Positions 42,406-51,933 are shown, numbered from the stretch's first letter. The stretch: DNA of 64,000 nt from Ferrimonas marina (GCF_900129905.1 NZ_FQXG01000006.1:82580-146579), one strand, 5' to 3'. Numbers and translations: made by a program. Notes: generated by a model from the letters alone, not told the origin.

Positions 42406-43530
42406 GTGAAGTACACGCTGTTGGGCTTGATTTTCGCCTGCGCGGCTTTGCCCGCTCATGCCGAAAAAGCGCTCTGGAATATGACGCCAGGCGTTACCGA
42501 AATCAGTCAGCAGGTTTATGGCCTGCATATGACCATCTTCTACATCTGTTGTGTGATTGCCGTGCTGGTGTTTGGGGTAATGATCTACTCCCTGCTACAC
42601 CATCGAAAATCTAAGGGCGTTACACCCGCAAACTTTCATGAAAGCACCAAGGTCGAGATCGCCTGGACGGTGATCCCCTTTCTGATCCTGATTGGTATGG
42701 CGATCCCCGCCACCAGCACCTTGATCGCCATGGAAGACCCCTCCGATTCCGATCTGACCATTCAGGTCACCGGCTCCCAGTGGAAGTGGCACTACCAATA
42801 CTTTGGCCACGATGTGGGCTTCTACAGCCTGCTTTCCACCCCCAAAGAGCAGATCGAGAACCAGGCCGACAAAGGCGAGAACTACCTGCTTGAGGTGGAT
42901 AAGCCCCTGGTGATCCCGGCCAATCGCAAAGTTCGATTCCTGATGACCTCCGATGACGTTATCCACTCTTGGTGGGTACCGGCCTTTGCGGTGAAGAAGG
43001 ACGCCAACCCGGGCTTCATCAACGAAGCCTGGACCAAAGTGTCTGAGCCTGGCACCTACCGAGGCCAGTGTGCCGAGCTATGCGGCAAGGACCATGGCTA
43101 CATGCCCATTGTGGTTGAGGTGTTGCCCGAGGCTGAGTTCGACCAGTGGCTGGCCGATCAGAAGAATGCGGCCAGCGCGGCAGCGCAAGCGGAGCAGGCC
43201 TCACTGGCACAAACCCTGACCTTGGAAGAGTCCATGGCATTGGGTGAGCAGGTCTACATGGGTCGTTGCGCCGCCTGCCACCAGCCCAACGGCATGGGCC
43301 TACCGGGTGTTTTTCCTGCCATCAAAGACAGCCCCATCGCACTGGGGGATACCACTGCCCATATCGACATCGTGGTCAACGGCAAAGCCGGTACCGCGAT
43401 GCAGGCCTTTGGTAGCCAGCTGAGCCTGAAGGAACTGGCAGCGGTGGTGACCTACCAGCGTAACGCCTGGGAGAACGGGACTGGGGATGTAATCCAGACC
43501 ACCGAAGTCGACGCCGTGGCTGGCCAGTAG
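42406..43530 (+). CDS. coxB: Cytochrome c oxidase subunit II with fused cytochrome c domain
   Basis: This 374-residue subunit carries the CuA centre that takes electrons from cytochrome c. It has a signal peptide (MKYTLLGLIFACAALPAHA), two membrane helices, and the CuA ligands in SDDVIHSWWVPAF and CAELCGKDHGYM. A C-terminal cytochrome c domain follows (CAACH, then a GMGLPGVFP segment and a late Met), making a caa3-like subunit. I chose GTG 42406 because an AGAGGAGA site sits 8 bp upstream. ATG 42385 would add seven residues before the signal peptide and lacks a site. Confidence 0.94.
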   Translation: MKYTLLGLIFACAALPAHAEKALWNMTPGVTEISQQVYGLHMTIFYICCVIAVLVFGVMIYSLLHHRKSKGVTPANFHESTKVEIAWTVIPFLILIGMAIPATSTLIAMEDPSDSDLTIQVTGSQWKWHYQYFGHDVGFYSLLSTPKEQIENQADKGENYLLEVDKPLVIPANRKVRFLMTSDDVIHSWWVPAFAVKKDANPGFINEAWTKVSEPGTYRGQCAELCGKDHGYMPIVVEVLPEAEFDQWLADQKNAASAAAQAEQASLAQTLTLEESMALGEQVYMGRCAACHQPNGMGLPGVFPAIKDSPIALGDTTAHIDIVVNGKAGTAMQAFGSQLSLKELAAVVTYQRNAWENGTGDVIQTTEVDAVAGQ

Positions 43531-43543
43531 CAGGAGAATAACA

Positions 43544-45160
43544 ATGACAACGGTTACTAAAGAGCAACAGCTCGACGAGCTGGGGCGCATTGAGACACAC
43601 GAGGAGCAGCACCACGGCGAACATCCCAAGGGGATAATGCGCTGGCTGCTGACCACCAACCACAAAGAGATCGGCACCCTCTACCTCTGGTTCAGCTTCG
43701 CCATGTTCCTGGTGGGCGGTGCCATGGCGATGGTGATCCGCGCCGAACTGTTCCAGCCCGGCTTGCAGTTGGTGGATCCTCACTTCTTCAACCAGATGAC
43801 CACGGTGCACGGTCTGATCATGGTGTTCGGCGCGGTGATGCCGGCCTTCACCGGCCTGGCCAATTGGATGATCCCGATGATGATCGGGGCGCCGGACATG
43901 GCCCTGCCACGGATGAACAACTGGAGCTTCTGGATCCTGCCCTTTGCCTTCGCTTTGCTGCTGGGCAGCCTGTTCATGGAGGGGGGCGGCCCGGCCTTCG
44001 GTTGGACCTTCTACGCACCGCTGTCCACCACCTTCAGCGGCAACTCCACCGCCCTGTTCGTGTTCTCGGTTCACATCATGGGGATCAGCTCCATCATGGG
44101 GGCCATCAACGTGGTGGTGACCATCGTTAACCTGCGTGCCCCGGGCATGACCTGGATGAAGCTGCCGCTGTTCGTCTGGACCTGGCTGATCACCGCCTTC
44201 CTGCTGATTGCGGTGATGCCGGTGCTTGCCGGGGTGGTGACCATGGTGCTGACTGACAAGTACTTCGGCACCAGCTTCTTTGATGCCGCCGGTGGTGGTG
44301 ATCCGGTGATGTTCCAGCATATCTTCTGGTTCTTCGGTCACCCCGAGGTGTACATCATGATCCTGCCGGCCTTTGGCGTCATCTCCGCCATCGTCCCGGC
44401 GTTCAGTCGCAAGAAGCTGTTTGGCTATGCCTCCATGGTGTATGCCACCGCCTCCATCGCCGGCCTGTCGTTCCTGGTGTGGGCTCACCACATGTTTACC
44501 ACCGGCATGCCCGTGGCGGCCGAGTTGTTCTTCATGTACTGCACCATGCTGATCTCGGTCCCCACCGGGGTGAAGGTGTTTAACTGGGTGGCCACCATGT
44601 GGCGCGGCGCCATCAGTTTCGAGGCGCCGATGATGTTCTCGCTAGCCTTCATTGTGCTGTTCACCATCGGTGGCCTATCGGGATTGATGTTGGCGATTAC
44701 GCCGGTGGACTTCCAGTACCACGACACCTACTTCGTGGTGGCACACTTCCACTACGTGTTGGTGACCGGTGCGGTGTTCTCCATCATGGCGGCGGCCTAC
44801 TACTGGCTGCCTAAATGGACAGGTCACATGTACTCCGAATCGCTGGCCAAGTGGCACTTCTGGTGCTCCATCATCTCGGTCAATGTGCTGTTCTTCCCGA
44901 TGCACTTCCTCGGCTTGGCGGGCATGCCACGGCGGATCCCGGATTACGCGCTGCAGTTTGCTGACGTCAATCAGGTGGTCTCCATCGGCGGCTTTGCCTT
45001 TGGCCTGTCCCAGTTGATCTTCCTGGCGCTGGTAATCAAGTGCATCCGCGGTGGTGAAAAGGCCCCGGCCAAGCCCTGGGATGGGGCGGAAGGGTTGGAG
45101 TGGACGGTGCCGTCGCCGGCGCCACTGCACACCTTTGATACTCCGCCGGTGGTGAAGTAG
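43544..45160 (+). CDS. coxA: Cytochrome c oxidase subunit I
   Basis: This 538-residue catalytic subunit has 12 membrane helices and carries heme a and the heme a3-CuB site. The CuB ligands and Tyr cross-link are in WFFGHPEVYIMILP and WAHHMFTTGM. Heme ligands are in HFHYVLV and the early MTTVHGLIMVF. N-terminal TNHKEIGTLYLWF is typical of A-type aa3 oxidases. Confidence 0.97.
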   Translation: MTTVTKEQQLDELGRIETHEEQHHGEHPKGIMRWLLTTNHKEIGTLYLWFSFAMFLVGGAMAMVIRAELFQPGLQLVDPHFFNQMTTVHGLIMVFGAVMPAFTGLANWMIPMMIGAPDMALPRMNNWSFWILPFAFALLLGSLFMEGGGPAFGWTFYAPLSTTFSGNSTALFVFSVHIMGISSIMGAINVVVTIVNLRAPGMTWMKLPLFVWTWLITAFLLIAVMPVLAGVVTMVLTDKYFGTSFFDAAGGGDPVMFQHIFWFFGHPEVYIMILPAFGVISAIVPAFSRKKLFGYASMVYATASIAGLSFLVWAHHMFTTGMPVAAELFFMYCTMLISVPTGVKVFNWVATMWRGAISFEAPMMFSLAFIVLFTIGGLSGLMLAITPVDFQYHDTYFVVAHFHYVLVTGAVFSIMAAAYYWLPKWTGHMYSESLAKWHFWCSIISVNVLFFPMHFLGLAGMPRRIPDYALQFADVNQVVSIGGFAFGLSQLIFLALVIKCIRGGEKAPAKPWDGAEGLEWTVPSPAPLHTFDTPPVVK

Positions 45161-45162
45161 TC

Positions 45163-45714
45163 ATGGCTTCGCGCAGCGAAAACAAACGCCTGGTCACCAC
45201 CCTGTTGCTGGTGGTGGTCGGGATGTTTGGCTTCGGCTTCGCACTGGTGCCACTTTACGATGTGTTCTGCGAGATCACCGGGATCAACGGCAAGACCTCG
45301 AACGTGGCGGCGGTGGCCAGCGAGCAGGTGGACAACGAGCGCCTGGTGACGGTGGAGTTTGTTACCTACGTGCGCGGCGACATGCCCTGGCAGTTTGAGC
45401 CCAAGATCGAACGCATCAAGGTGCACCCCGGCGAGACTCACCAGGTCTCCTTCCTGGCCAAGAACCTATCCGGTGGTGACACCGTGGGCCAGGCGATCCC
45501 CTCGGTCAGTCCGGGCACCGGCGCGCTCTATTTCTCCAAGATCGAATGCTTCTGCTTTAACAATCAACCGCTCCCTGCGGGCGAAGAAACGGAAATGGGG
45601 TTGGTTTTTTACGTGGATCCGGCGCTGCCTGAGTCCATCGGTACGCTGACCCTGTCTTACACGCTGTACAACATCACCGACAAGGTGGGCGTGGCCAAGG
45701 AGAGTCAAACATGA
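45163..45714 (+). CDS. ctaG: Cytochrome c oxidase assembly protein Cox11/CtaG
   Basis: This 183-residue protein delivers copper to CuB of subunit I. It has one N-terminal membrane anchor, the VPLYDVFCEITGINGKT motif and the copper-binding KIECFCF motif. It begins 2 bp after coxA and overlaps coxC by 4 bp. Confidence 0.95.
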   Translation: MASRSENKRLVTTLLLVVVGMFGFGFALVPLYDVFCEITGINGKTSNVAAVASEQVDNERLVTVEFVTYVRGDMPWQFEPKIERIKVHPGETHQVSFLAKNLSGGDTVGQAIPSVSPGTGALYFSKIECFCFNNQPLPAGEETEMGLVFYVDPALPESIGTLTLSYTLYNITDKVGVAKESQT

Positions 45715-46583
45715 GTCAATACCAACGATACTACGTCCCGGCGCAGAGCCCCTGGCCCATTGTCGGTGCCGTCGGTCTGTTCCTGATCGCCTTGGGGGCG
45801 GCCAACTACGTTGCCAGCCTGCCTGAGGGGGGCGGCTTTGGTGGCATCACCCTGCTGGCGGGGATAGCCGTTATTATCTTTATGCTGGTGGGCTGGTTCC
45901 GCAATGTGATCGACGAGTCGATGAGCGGTCTTTACTCCAGTCAGATGGATCGCTCCTTTCGCCAGGGGATGACCTGGTTCATCTTCTCCGAGGTGATGTT
46001 CTTCGGTGCCTTCTTCGGTGCCCTGTTCTACGCCCGTATGGTGGCCATTCCCTGGCTGGGTGGGGCCGGCAACAACGCTGAAACCCATGCGGTGCTCTGG
46101 CCAGCCTTCGAGGCCCTGTGGCCGCTGGTGAAAACCCCGGATGGCGGCACTACCACTGCTATGGGCTGGACTGGCCTGCCGCTCTACAACACCATCATCC
46201 TGGTGATCTCATCGGTGACCCTGCACTTTGCCCATGTCGGCCTAGAGCAGAACAAGCGCAAGGCGCTGACCGCCTGGCTGGCTTTGACCATCGTGTTGGG
46301 CTTGGCGTTCCTGGCGCTGCAGGTGGAGGAGTATATCCATGCCTACCAGGAGATGGGGCTGACCTTGAGCTCCGGGATCTACGGCAACACCTTCTTCCTG
46401 CTGACCGGTTTCCACGGCATGCATGTGACCCTGGGGACCATCATGCTGATTGTGATGTTTTTCCGGGTGTTGAAGGGCCACTTTACCCCGGACAACCATT
46501 TTGGCTTCCAGGCCACCAGTTGGTACTGGCACTTCGTTGACGTGGTTTGGCTGTGCCTGTTTGTGTTTGTCTACGTGCTGTAA
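45711..46583 (+). CDS. coxC: Cytochrome c oxidase subunit III
   Basis: This 290-residue membrane subunit has seven predicted helices and the family segments GMTWFIFSEVMFFGAFF, SSVTLHFAHVGLEQNKR, TGFHGMHVTLGTIMLI and SWYWHFVDVVWLCLFVFVYV. It stabilises the subunit I core and proton uptake. Its start overlaps the ctaG stop. Confidence 0.96.
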   Translation: MSQYQRYYVPAQSPWPIVGAVGLFLIALGAANYVASLPEGGGFGGITLLAGIAVIIFMLVGWFRNVIDESMSGLYSSQMDRSFRQGMTWFIFSEVMFFGAFFGALFYARMVAIPWLGGAGNNAETHAVLWPAFEALWPLVKTPDGGTTTAMGWTGLPLYNTIILVISSVTLHFAHVGLEQNKRKALTAWLALTIVLGLAFLALQVEEYIHAYQEMGLTLSSGIYGNTFFLLTGFHGMHVTLGTIMLIVMFFRVLKGHFTPDNHFGFQATSWYWHFVDVVWLCLFVFVYVL

Positions 46584-46592
46584 CCCTCCTCC

Positions 46593-46617
46593 GGGATGGG
46601 CGCTTGGCGCCCATCCC
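46593..46617. terminator. Inverted repeat between coxC and the DUF2909 gene
   Basis: The 11-bp repeat GGGATGGGCGC/GCGCCCATCCC with a 3-nt loop separates the convergent genes. It lacks a T run on either strand, so it may only partly terminate. Confidence 0.55.
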
Positions 46618-46620
46618 ACC

Positions 46621-46827
46621 TCAATAGGGTCTGGGATTCATCGGCAGTACGCCGGCTCCCAAGGCCACCAGCAGCAGTAGCATCACCAAGGCAGAGAAGG
46701 CCACGCGGCGCCCCAGGTAATGGGTCATGGGCCGCTTGCCGCGGATCATCGCCACCCCCGCCCAGACCAGGTTAAACAGGATGTAGAGCAGTAGCAGAAC
46801 AATGATGCCTTTGATGAGTGTGACCAT
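46621..46827 (-). CDS. DUF2909 twin-helix small membrane protein
   Basis: This 68-residue protein has two hydrophobic helices (LIKGIIVLLLLYILFNLVWA and AFSALVMLLLLVALGAGVLP) around a basic loop (RGKRPMTHYLGRR). DUF2909 genes are habitually found between coxC and surf1 on the opposite strand in gammaproteobacteria. Function is unknown; an oxidase-associated role is inferred from context. Confidence 0.8.
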   Translation of the reverse strand: MVTLIKGIIVLLLLYILFNLVWAGVAMIRGKRPMTHYLGRRVAFSALVMLLLLVALGAGVLPMNPRPY

Positions 46828-46851
46828 ATCGCTTCCTTGTGGGGGCCCGGC

Positions 46852-47565
46852 ATGTTGAGGGCCTCAGTGGGTCTATTGATTACTCTGCTGAGCTTTGCCC
46901 TGCTGGTCAAGCTGGGGCTCTGGCAGCTGGATCGGGCCGAAGAGAAGCGCGCTTTGATGGCGCAACTTGAGGCGCGGCAGCAGCAAAGCCTGAGCTGGCC
47001 GCTGGATGACGACGACCTGGCTGGCTACCGCCTTGGTATTGAGGGGCGCTGGCTCAGTGAGCATGGCTTGCTGTTGGAAAACCAGGTGCTGAATGGTCAG
47101 GTGGGTTACCGCTGGCTGGTGCCCTTCGAGGTTTCTGCCCAGCAGCCCTGGCTGCTGGTGGACCTCGGCTTTGTGCCGGCGCCGATGCAGCGGACCGAGT
47201 TACCTGTGCTGCCGGCCTTACCGGAGTATGGGGCGGTTGAGGGGCGCCTGACGCAGCCTGGGACCAACCGCTTGGCCATGGCGCTATTGCCGGAAGCCGG
47301 TATCACCACCCGGATCCAGGCGCTGAACTGGCCAGAGCTGACGCAATGGTTTGAGCACCCCTTGGTGCCGGCGGTGCTTTGGCTGGAACAGCCATCTGAG
47401 CTGGGTTTTGAGCGGCCCTGGCGGCCAATCAACCTCAGTCCGGAGAAACACCAGGCGTACGCGCTGCAGTGGTTTTCCCTGGCAGCGGCCTGTCTGGTGA
47501 TCGCGTTGATCGTCGCTTGGCGCGGGCGCTTGCAACCCGCCCAGCGGGTCGATAACTTGGGATAG
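46852..47565 (+). CDS. SURF1-family cytochrome oxidase assembly protein
   Basis: This 237-residue protein has two membrane helices at its ends with a periplasmic domain between. The opening LGLWQLDRAEEKRALM, the GRWLSEHGLLLENQV segment and the C-terminal HQAYALQWFSLAAACLVI are SURF1 hallmarks. It assists heme a insertion into subunit I. ATG 46852 is preferred over TTG 46837; no strong ribosome-binding site is visible for either. Confidence 0.88.
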   Translation: MLRASVGLLITLLSFALLVKLGLWQLDRAEEKRALMAQLEARQQQSLSWPLDDDDLAGYRLGIEGRWLSEHGLLLENQVLNGQVGYRWLVPFEVSAQQPWLLVDLGFVPAPMQRTELPVLPALPEYGAVEGRLTQPGTNRLAMALLPEAGITTRIQALNWPELTQWFEHPLVPAVLWLEQPSELGFERPWRPINLSPEKHQAYALQWFSLAAACLVIALIVAWRGRLQPAQRVDNLG

Positions 47566-47641
47566 TAAGGGATCTCACCATAGTGAGTTGTTGTCACCCG
47601 CGGTACCGGTGATGAGATATGCGTTCTTACAGGAGTAGGTT

Positions 47642-48184
47642 ATGCCTTCCACTGGTACCCACCAACGTACGTTGATTGTGCTGCTGCTGGCCTTTGTCAT
47701 GCCCGTGCTGGTGGCCTATGCCGTCTTGAAACTGGGTTTATATCAAGGCGGTAGCACCAATAAAGGGCAACTGCTCAGTGCCCTGAGCTACGAGCAGCTG
47801 GCCCATGAAAATCCAGAGGCGCAGCAGTGGCAGATCATCGCTTTTCTGCCTGAGCAATGCGATGAGAGTTGCCAGGATAACCTGGTACTGATGCGCCAAA
47901 CCCATCAGGCCCTGGGCAGGGAGCAGCAGCGGGTCCGCCCCCTGGTCTTCACCCAGTCCGACAGCGACCTTTCTGCGGTTAAACAACTTTCCGAGCTACA
48001 AGTCACCCAGGCGACCGCCAATGATCAGGTGGTCGATGCCTTAGCGCCCTATGCCCTGGTGGTGGTTGACCCCTGGGGTCAGTGGGTACTGGGCTATCCC
48101 CATGGCAGTCTCACCACGGCTGAGCATCGTCGCGACCTGCTGGCTGACCTGCGCAAGCTGCTCAAGCTGTCGCGGATCGGGTAA
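47642..48184 (+). CDS. Membrane-anchored thioredoxin-like protein of the cox cluster (uncharacterised)
   Basis: This 180-residue protein has one N-terminal helix (LIVLLLAFVMPVLVAYAVLKL) and a periplasmic domain. Its first strand ends in IIAFLPEQCDESCQ with C73 and C77, a CX3C pair like that of Sco proteins. The C-terminal VVVDPWGQWVLGYPHG strand-turn also fits a thioredoxin fold. It lies between surf1 and ctaA in an operon devoted to copper and heme insertion, so a thiol or copper role is likely. It is not a standard Sco1 (that gene is at 50057). Confidence 0.7.
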   Translation: MPSTGTHQRTLIVLLLAFVMPVLVAYAVLKLGLYQGGSTNKGQLLSALSYEQLAHENPEAQQWQIIAFLPEQCDESCQDNLVLMRQTHQALGREQQRVRPLVFTQSDSDLSAVKQLSELQVTQATANDQVVDALAPYALVVVDPWGQWVLGYPHGSLTTAEHRRDLLADLRKLLKLSRIG

Positions 48185-48193
48185 GGGGGAAGC

Positions 48194-49165
48194 ATGCGGA
48201 CCTTTAACCTGATCACCCTGGTTTTAGCGATGGTGGTGATCCTGCTCGGTGCCTTCACCCGCCTCACCGATGCCGGCCTGGGCTGTCCTGATTGGCCTGG
48301 TTGCTACGGCTTCTTGACCGTGCCCCAGGCGGAGCAGGTTGCCACCGCCGAGGCGCGCTTCCCGGAACGTCCGGTGGAAGCGGCCAAGGCCTGGGCCGAG
48401 ATGATCCACCGCTATGTGGCGGGCACCCTGGGCCTGTTTATCCTGGCGCTGGCGGTGATGTCAGTACGGACACCGAACGTGCCTAAGGTGCTGCCCTGGA
48501 TACTGGTGGGGCTGGTGATTTTCCAGGGTGCACTGGGCATGTGGACGGTCACTCTAAACCTGTTACCCGTTGTGGTGATGGGGCACCTGATCGGCGGCTT
48601 CACCATCTTCGCCCTACTGTTTTGGAACTGGCTCAGCCTGGGTAAGACGCAGCCCAGCGCTTCACCAACACTTCAGCTTCGCCCTCTCGCCTTGGCTGCC
48701 ATGGTGGTTCTGGCCTGTCAGATCATGCTGGGAGGCTGGACCTCCGCTAACTATGCCTCTCTGGCCTGTACCCAACTGCCGGTATGCGAGGGCAGTTGGT
48801 GGCAGCAGCTTAGCCCTGCCGAAGCGTTTCAGCCGTTGCCACCACCGGCAAAAAGCTACGAATTTGGCGTACTGGATTATCCCGCCAGGATGACCATCCA
48901 TGTCAGCCACCGCTTTGGCGCGGCCATCACCACTTTGGTGTTGCTGCTGCTCTGGGTTCGATTGCGTCAGCACAATATCTGGCGTGAGTCACACTGGTTG
49001 GGCGGACTTCTGCTGCTCCAGGTGGGGCTGGGTGTCGCCAACGTGGTCGGCAGTTTGCCGCTGGCCGTGGCGGTGGCTCATAACGGGGTAGCAGCGCTGC
49101 TGCTACTGTCACTGGTTGCGGTATATCACCGCTTATCCCCACAGCAAGGAGTCGCGCATGGATAA
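48194..49165 (+). CDS. ctaA: Heme A synthase (Cox15/CtaA)
   Basis: This 323-residue membrane enzyme oxidises the C8 methyl of heme O to make heme A. It has about eight helices, the opening [26 protein letters not shown], conserved histidines in [29 protein letters not shown] and VAHNGVAAL, and a Cys pair in [10 protein letters not shown]. It overlaps ctaB by 8 bp. Confidence 0.95.
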   Translation: MRTFNLITLVLAMVVILLGAFTRLTDAGLGCPDWPGCYGFLTVPQAEQVATAEARFPERPVEAAKAWAEMIHRYVAGTLGLFILALAVMSVRTPNVPKVLPWILVGLVIFQGALGMWTVTLNLLPVVVMGHLIGGFTIFALLFWNWLSLGKTQPSASPTLQLRPLALAAMVVLACQIMLGGWTSANYASLACTQLPVCEGSWWQQLSPAEAFQPLPPPAKSYEFGVLDYPARMTIHVSHRFGAAITTLVLLLLWVRLRQHNIWRESHWLGGLLLLQVGLGVANVVGSLPLAVAVAHNGVAALLLLSLVAVYHRLSPQQGVAHG

Positions 49166-50060
49166 AGTGAATGCCGCACCGATCGCCCTGGCTTTTCCCT
49201 GGCGCGATTACCTGGAAATGACCAAACCCAAGGTGGTGGCGCTGATGCTGCTCACCGCCCTGGTGGGTATGTGTTTAGCCTCGGAGAGTTGGGTGCCACT
49301 CAATGCGCTGATCTTCGGTATGGTCGGAATCGGACTGATGGCCGGCTCCGCCGCTGCGATTAACCATCTCCTCGATCGACGCATCGACACCATCATGGCC
49401 CGCACCAACAACCGCCCGCTGCCAAAGGGACGGGTTAAGGCGCCTCAAGCGCTGGCCTTCGCCACCATCATTGGCGTGTTGGGCTTTGCCATGCTGTACC
49501 TGTGGGTAAATCCACTTACCGCCTGGCTGACCTTCGCCAGCCTTATCGGCTACGCGGTGATCTACACCGGCTTCCTTAAGCGGGCCACGCCACAGAACAT
49601 CGTGATTGGCGGCTTGGCTGGTGCGATGCCACCGCTGCTGGGCTGGACCTCGGTCACCGGTGATTTCCACGGCTATGGCTTGCTGCTGGTGATCATCATC
49701 TTCACCTGGACGCCGCCCCATTTTTGGGCGCTGGCCATTGCCCGTAAAGCGGATTACGCCAAGGCCGGGCTGCCGATGTTGCCGGTGACCCATGGCGATG
49801 AATACACCAAGACACAGATCCTGCTGTACAGCTTCCTGCTGATGGTCGCTTGCCTGCTGCCGGTCCTGGTGGGGATGAGCGGGCCACTGTACCTGCTCGG
49901 AGCCACCATACTGGGTGGGTGGTTCCTGGTTCGTGCCTGGCAGCTGAAGTACCAGCCCGATCGCTATCCCCCGATGAAGCTGTTCCTGCTCTCCATCTGG
50001 CAGCTGATGGGTCTGTTTGTACTGCTGCTGGTGGACCATTACTTGATGGTGTGGCTATGA
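49158..50060 (+). CDS. ctaB: Protoheme IX farnesyltransferase (heme O synthase)
   Basis: This 300-residue UbiA-family prenyltransferase adds farnesyl to heme B. The two Asp-rich motifs are in [20 protein letters not shown] and [36 protein letters not shown] is also typical. ATG 49158 has an AAGGA site and lies inside the end of ctaA, so translation is likely coupled. Confidence 0.95.
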   Translation: MDKVNAAPIALAFPWRDYLEMTKPKVVALMLLTALVGMCLASESWVPLNALIFGMVGIGLMAGSAAAINHLLDRRIDTIMARTNNRPLPKGRVKAPQALAFATIIGVLGFAMLYLWVNPLTAWLTFASLIGYAVIYTGFLKRATPQNIVIGGLAGAMPPLLGWTSVTGDFHGYGLLLVIIIFTWTPPHFWALAIARKADYAKAGLPMLPVTHGDEYTKTQILLYSFLLMVACLLPVLVGMSGPLYLLGATILGGWFLVRAWQLKYQPDRYPPMKLFLLSIWQLMGLFVLLLVDHYLMVWL

Positions 50061-50710
50061 AGTTAAGCTGGCAGTGGGTGATTCTGGCAGGCGCTTTGGC
50101 GCTGGCTGCGGGTGTCGGTTTGTCTCTGAATGGACAAGCCGACGAGCGGCCATTGGTGTCGGCGCTGTGGTACGAGCAAGCGCGGCCACTGCCGGAGGTC
50201 GAGCTCAAAGATCATAGCGGCGGCGTCTTTACCAACAAGCAGTTCAAGGGTCGCTGGACCCTGATGTTTCTGGGTTACACCTCTTGCCCGGATGTGTGCC
50301 CCACTACCATGGCGGATCTGGCTCGGGCTTATCCCAAGTTGCAGGTGCACCTGACCAAGTCCCCGTTGCAGGTGGTGCTGATGAGCGTTGACCCTGGCAG
50401 GGACTCTCAGCAGAAACTGGCGGACTACGTTGGCTTCTTCAATCCCGAGTTTTATGCCATCACCGGTGAGCACAGCCAACTTTACAAGCTGAGCCAGTCG
50501 CTTGGCCTGATGTACGTGTTGGTGGACAACCCCAACCCGGATGGCACGGGGGAGGATTATCTGGTGGACCACTCTGCCGATATCGTGCTGATTAACCCTG
50601 AAGGGGCGGTAGAAGCGGTGTTCCGCCCCGAGGGGGGTGTTGGTGAGATCCGAAAGGTATCGATGAACCGGTTGATGGAGGATTACCCGGTAATCACGGG
50701 TGTGCAGTGA
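50057..50710 (+). CDS. SCO1/SenC-type copper chaperone
   Basis: This 217-residue periplasm-facing, membrane-anchored protein loads copper into CuA of subunit II. It has an N-terminal helix, the copper-binding [12 protein letters not shown] (CX3C) and the later conserved His in [11 protein letters not shown]. Its ATG overlaps the ctaB stop (ATGA). It ends the cox cluster. Confidence 0.93.
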   Translation: MKLSWQWVILAGALALAAGVGLSLNGQADERPLVSALWYEQARPLPEVELKDHSGGVFTNKQFKGRWTLMFLGYTSCPDVCPTTMADLARAYPKLQVHLTKSPLQVVLMSVDPGRDSQQKLADYVGFFNPEFYAITGEHSQLYKLSQSLGLMYVLVDNPNPDGTGEDYLVDHSADIVLINPEGAVEAVFRPEGGVGEIRKVSMNRLMEDYPVITGVQ

Positions 50711-50725
50711 CTCTAAGTTCGCAAT

Positions 50726-50851
50726 TTGGAACTGAAGGCGCTTGAGATATTATCTGGCGGTAATGTAAGAACTTATCCTGCTCAGGCCTTAAGAAAAAGC
50801 TATTACTTGATCGGAATATATCCGCTCTTACTAAAATTTATGCTTTGTTAA
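50726..50851 (+). other. Possible degenerate double-glycine peptide frame
   Basis: A 41-codon frame beginning at TTG reads MELKALEILSGG and then NVRTYPAQALRKSYYLIG and a hydrophobic end. The first 12 residues look like a bacteriocin leader ending in Gly-Gly. There is no good ribosome-binding site and no ATG, so it may be a decayed or chance frame. The remaining AT-rich gap up to 50986 holds the promoter of the next gene, but nothing else I can name. Confidence 0.2.
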
Positions 50852-50986
50852 CATGCTCTTATGTATCTGGATTACTTCTTATACACCAGATAGACCATGG
50901 CTTGGATGAGAATGCTCCGAGTTTTGCTCTAAGTTTAAATTGTCTTTTCGTTGAAAGACATAATTTATGGAGCAAAGGAGATACTC

Positions 50987-51172
50987 ATGGAAGAGATTAA
51001 TAGCAAATCGATTGAAAAGGTCACTGGTGGCTACTGGCACTTTATGGGGGGATGGGCAGCAGGTCATGCTCTTGATTATGCAATAGGGGCTTATGTGGAC
51101 TACTGGGACCGGGCTGTTGAGGAAGGGTGGGGTAAGAATCCTGGTGAGGCCCCACGGCATAGTAACTACTAA
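50987..51172 (+). CDS. Double-glycine-leader bacteriocin-like peptide precursor
   Basis: The 61-residue product starts MEEINSKSIEKVTGG, a classical class II bacteriocin leader with acidic and hydrophobic positions ending in Gly-Gly. The predicted mature part of 46 residues is rich in aromatic residues and glycine (YWHFMGGWAAGHALDYAIG, then AYVDYWDRAVEEGWGKN). An AAAGGAGA site lies 6 bp before ATG 50987. It sits in an AT-rich island with small membrane proteins that could confer immunity. No ABC transporter with a C39 peptidase is present in the window, so export would need a pump encoded elsewhere. Confidence 0.65.
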   Translation: MEEINSKSIEKVTGGYWHFMGGWAAGHALDYAIGAYVDYWDRAVEEGWGKNPGEAPRHSNY

Positions 51173-51185
51173 ATAGGTGAGTTAG

Positions 51186-51353
51186 ATGAATTTATCTGGT
51201 AATAAGGCCTTTTTTGCTGGTGTGGCACTTGCTTTCATTTTACCCAGGTTGTTACCAGAGGGGACTAGTCTCTTAGTAGAATTTTTTGTCCTGCTCGGTA
51301 TTGTTACTATATTAATTGGATACAAACGGTTAGTTGGTGACAAGAGCAAGTAG
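51186..51353 (+). CDS. Membrane microprotein A (candidate immunity protein)
   Basis: This 55-residue protein starts MNLSGNKAFFAGVALAFILP and continues with RLLPEGTSLLVEFFVLLGIV and TILIGYKRLVGDKSK. Two hydrophobic stretches are separated by RLLPEGTS, and the tail is basic. An AGGTGAG site lies 5 bp upstream, and the gene starts 13 bp after the bacteriocin-like gene. It is about 80% identical over 41 residues to the product of 51950-52099, but uses AT-rich codons. Confidence 0.7.
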   Translation: MNLSGNKAFFAGVALAFILPRLLPEGTSLLVEFFVLLGIVTILIGYKRLVGDKSK

Positions 51354-51401
51354 ATATTAAAACTTATTAGTCAAGATAAATTCATTGGTCATGCCTAGAG
51401 A

Positions 51402-51433
51402 AGCAAGGTTGATGTTATGATATCAACCTTGCT
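51402..51433 (+). terminator. Hairpin after microprotein A
   Basis: The 12-bp perfect repeat AGCAAGGTTGAT/ATCAACCTTGCT with an 8-nt loop lies 49 bp after the stop. There is no T run, so it could be an attenuator or an mRNA 3' end. Confidence 0.55.
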
Positions 51434-51549
51434 CCGTTCTCAGTGTTGTTGGCTGTGCCATTTTTGATGCAAACCTATAACTGTCTAAGCTGTTGGAGTC
51501 TGTTCGCATCGCTTTATAACTAAGAGATTTGTTTAGGCACATTCTAGCT

Positions 51550-51933
51550 ATGATACTCTCCGTTATCGTCTCATCCATTCTTGGCTCTATATGTGGCATT
51601 CTCTTGGGATTGTTTGTCTTGGAGCACTTCTTATATAAAACAGGTGACTTAGAGAGTTCATCAGTATTTTATATATCTATAATCATGGTACTTTCGTTAT
51701 CTTCTGTTTACTCATTGATAATGATTTTAAGAAAGAAATATATAGGGATAGTATCCTTTTTGGCCATGATGCCAGTTGTAACCTTTTTCTTGCTGCTTCA
51801 CCGTTATGCAACTATTAACATGTTAGGTTTTGCTGAAATATTTATTTTTGTGATGGTGACATCGATTTCTTTGGTGATTTTAAGACAAACACAAAAACTC
51901 AACCTAGAGGATCCTGAGTCATGGCCTTGGTAG
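51550..51933 (+). CDS. Small AT-rich polytopic membrane protein
   Basis: The product of 127 residues (134 if TTG 51529 is used) has four predicted helices: ILSVIVSSILGSICGILLGL, FYISIIMVLSLSSVYSLIMI, IGIVSFLAMMPVVTFFLLL and FAEIFIFVMVTSISLVIL. Codon use is AT-rich and unlike the flanking genes. I recognise no family. Between two copies of the microprotein it could be an immunity or accessory protein of the bacteriocin-like cassette. The start is uncertain. Confidence 0.55.
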   Translation: MILSVIVSSILGSICGILLGLFVLEHFLYKTGDLESSSVFYISIIMVLSLSSVYSLIMILRKKYIGIVSFLAMMPVVTFFLLLHRYATINMLGFAEIFIFVMVTSISLVILRQTQKLNLEDPESWPW

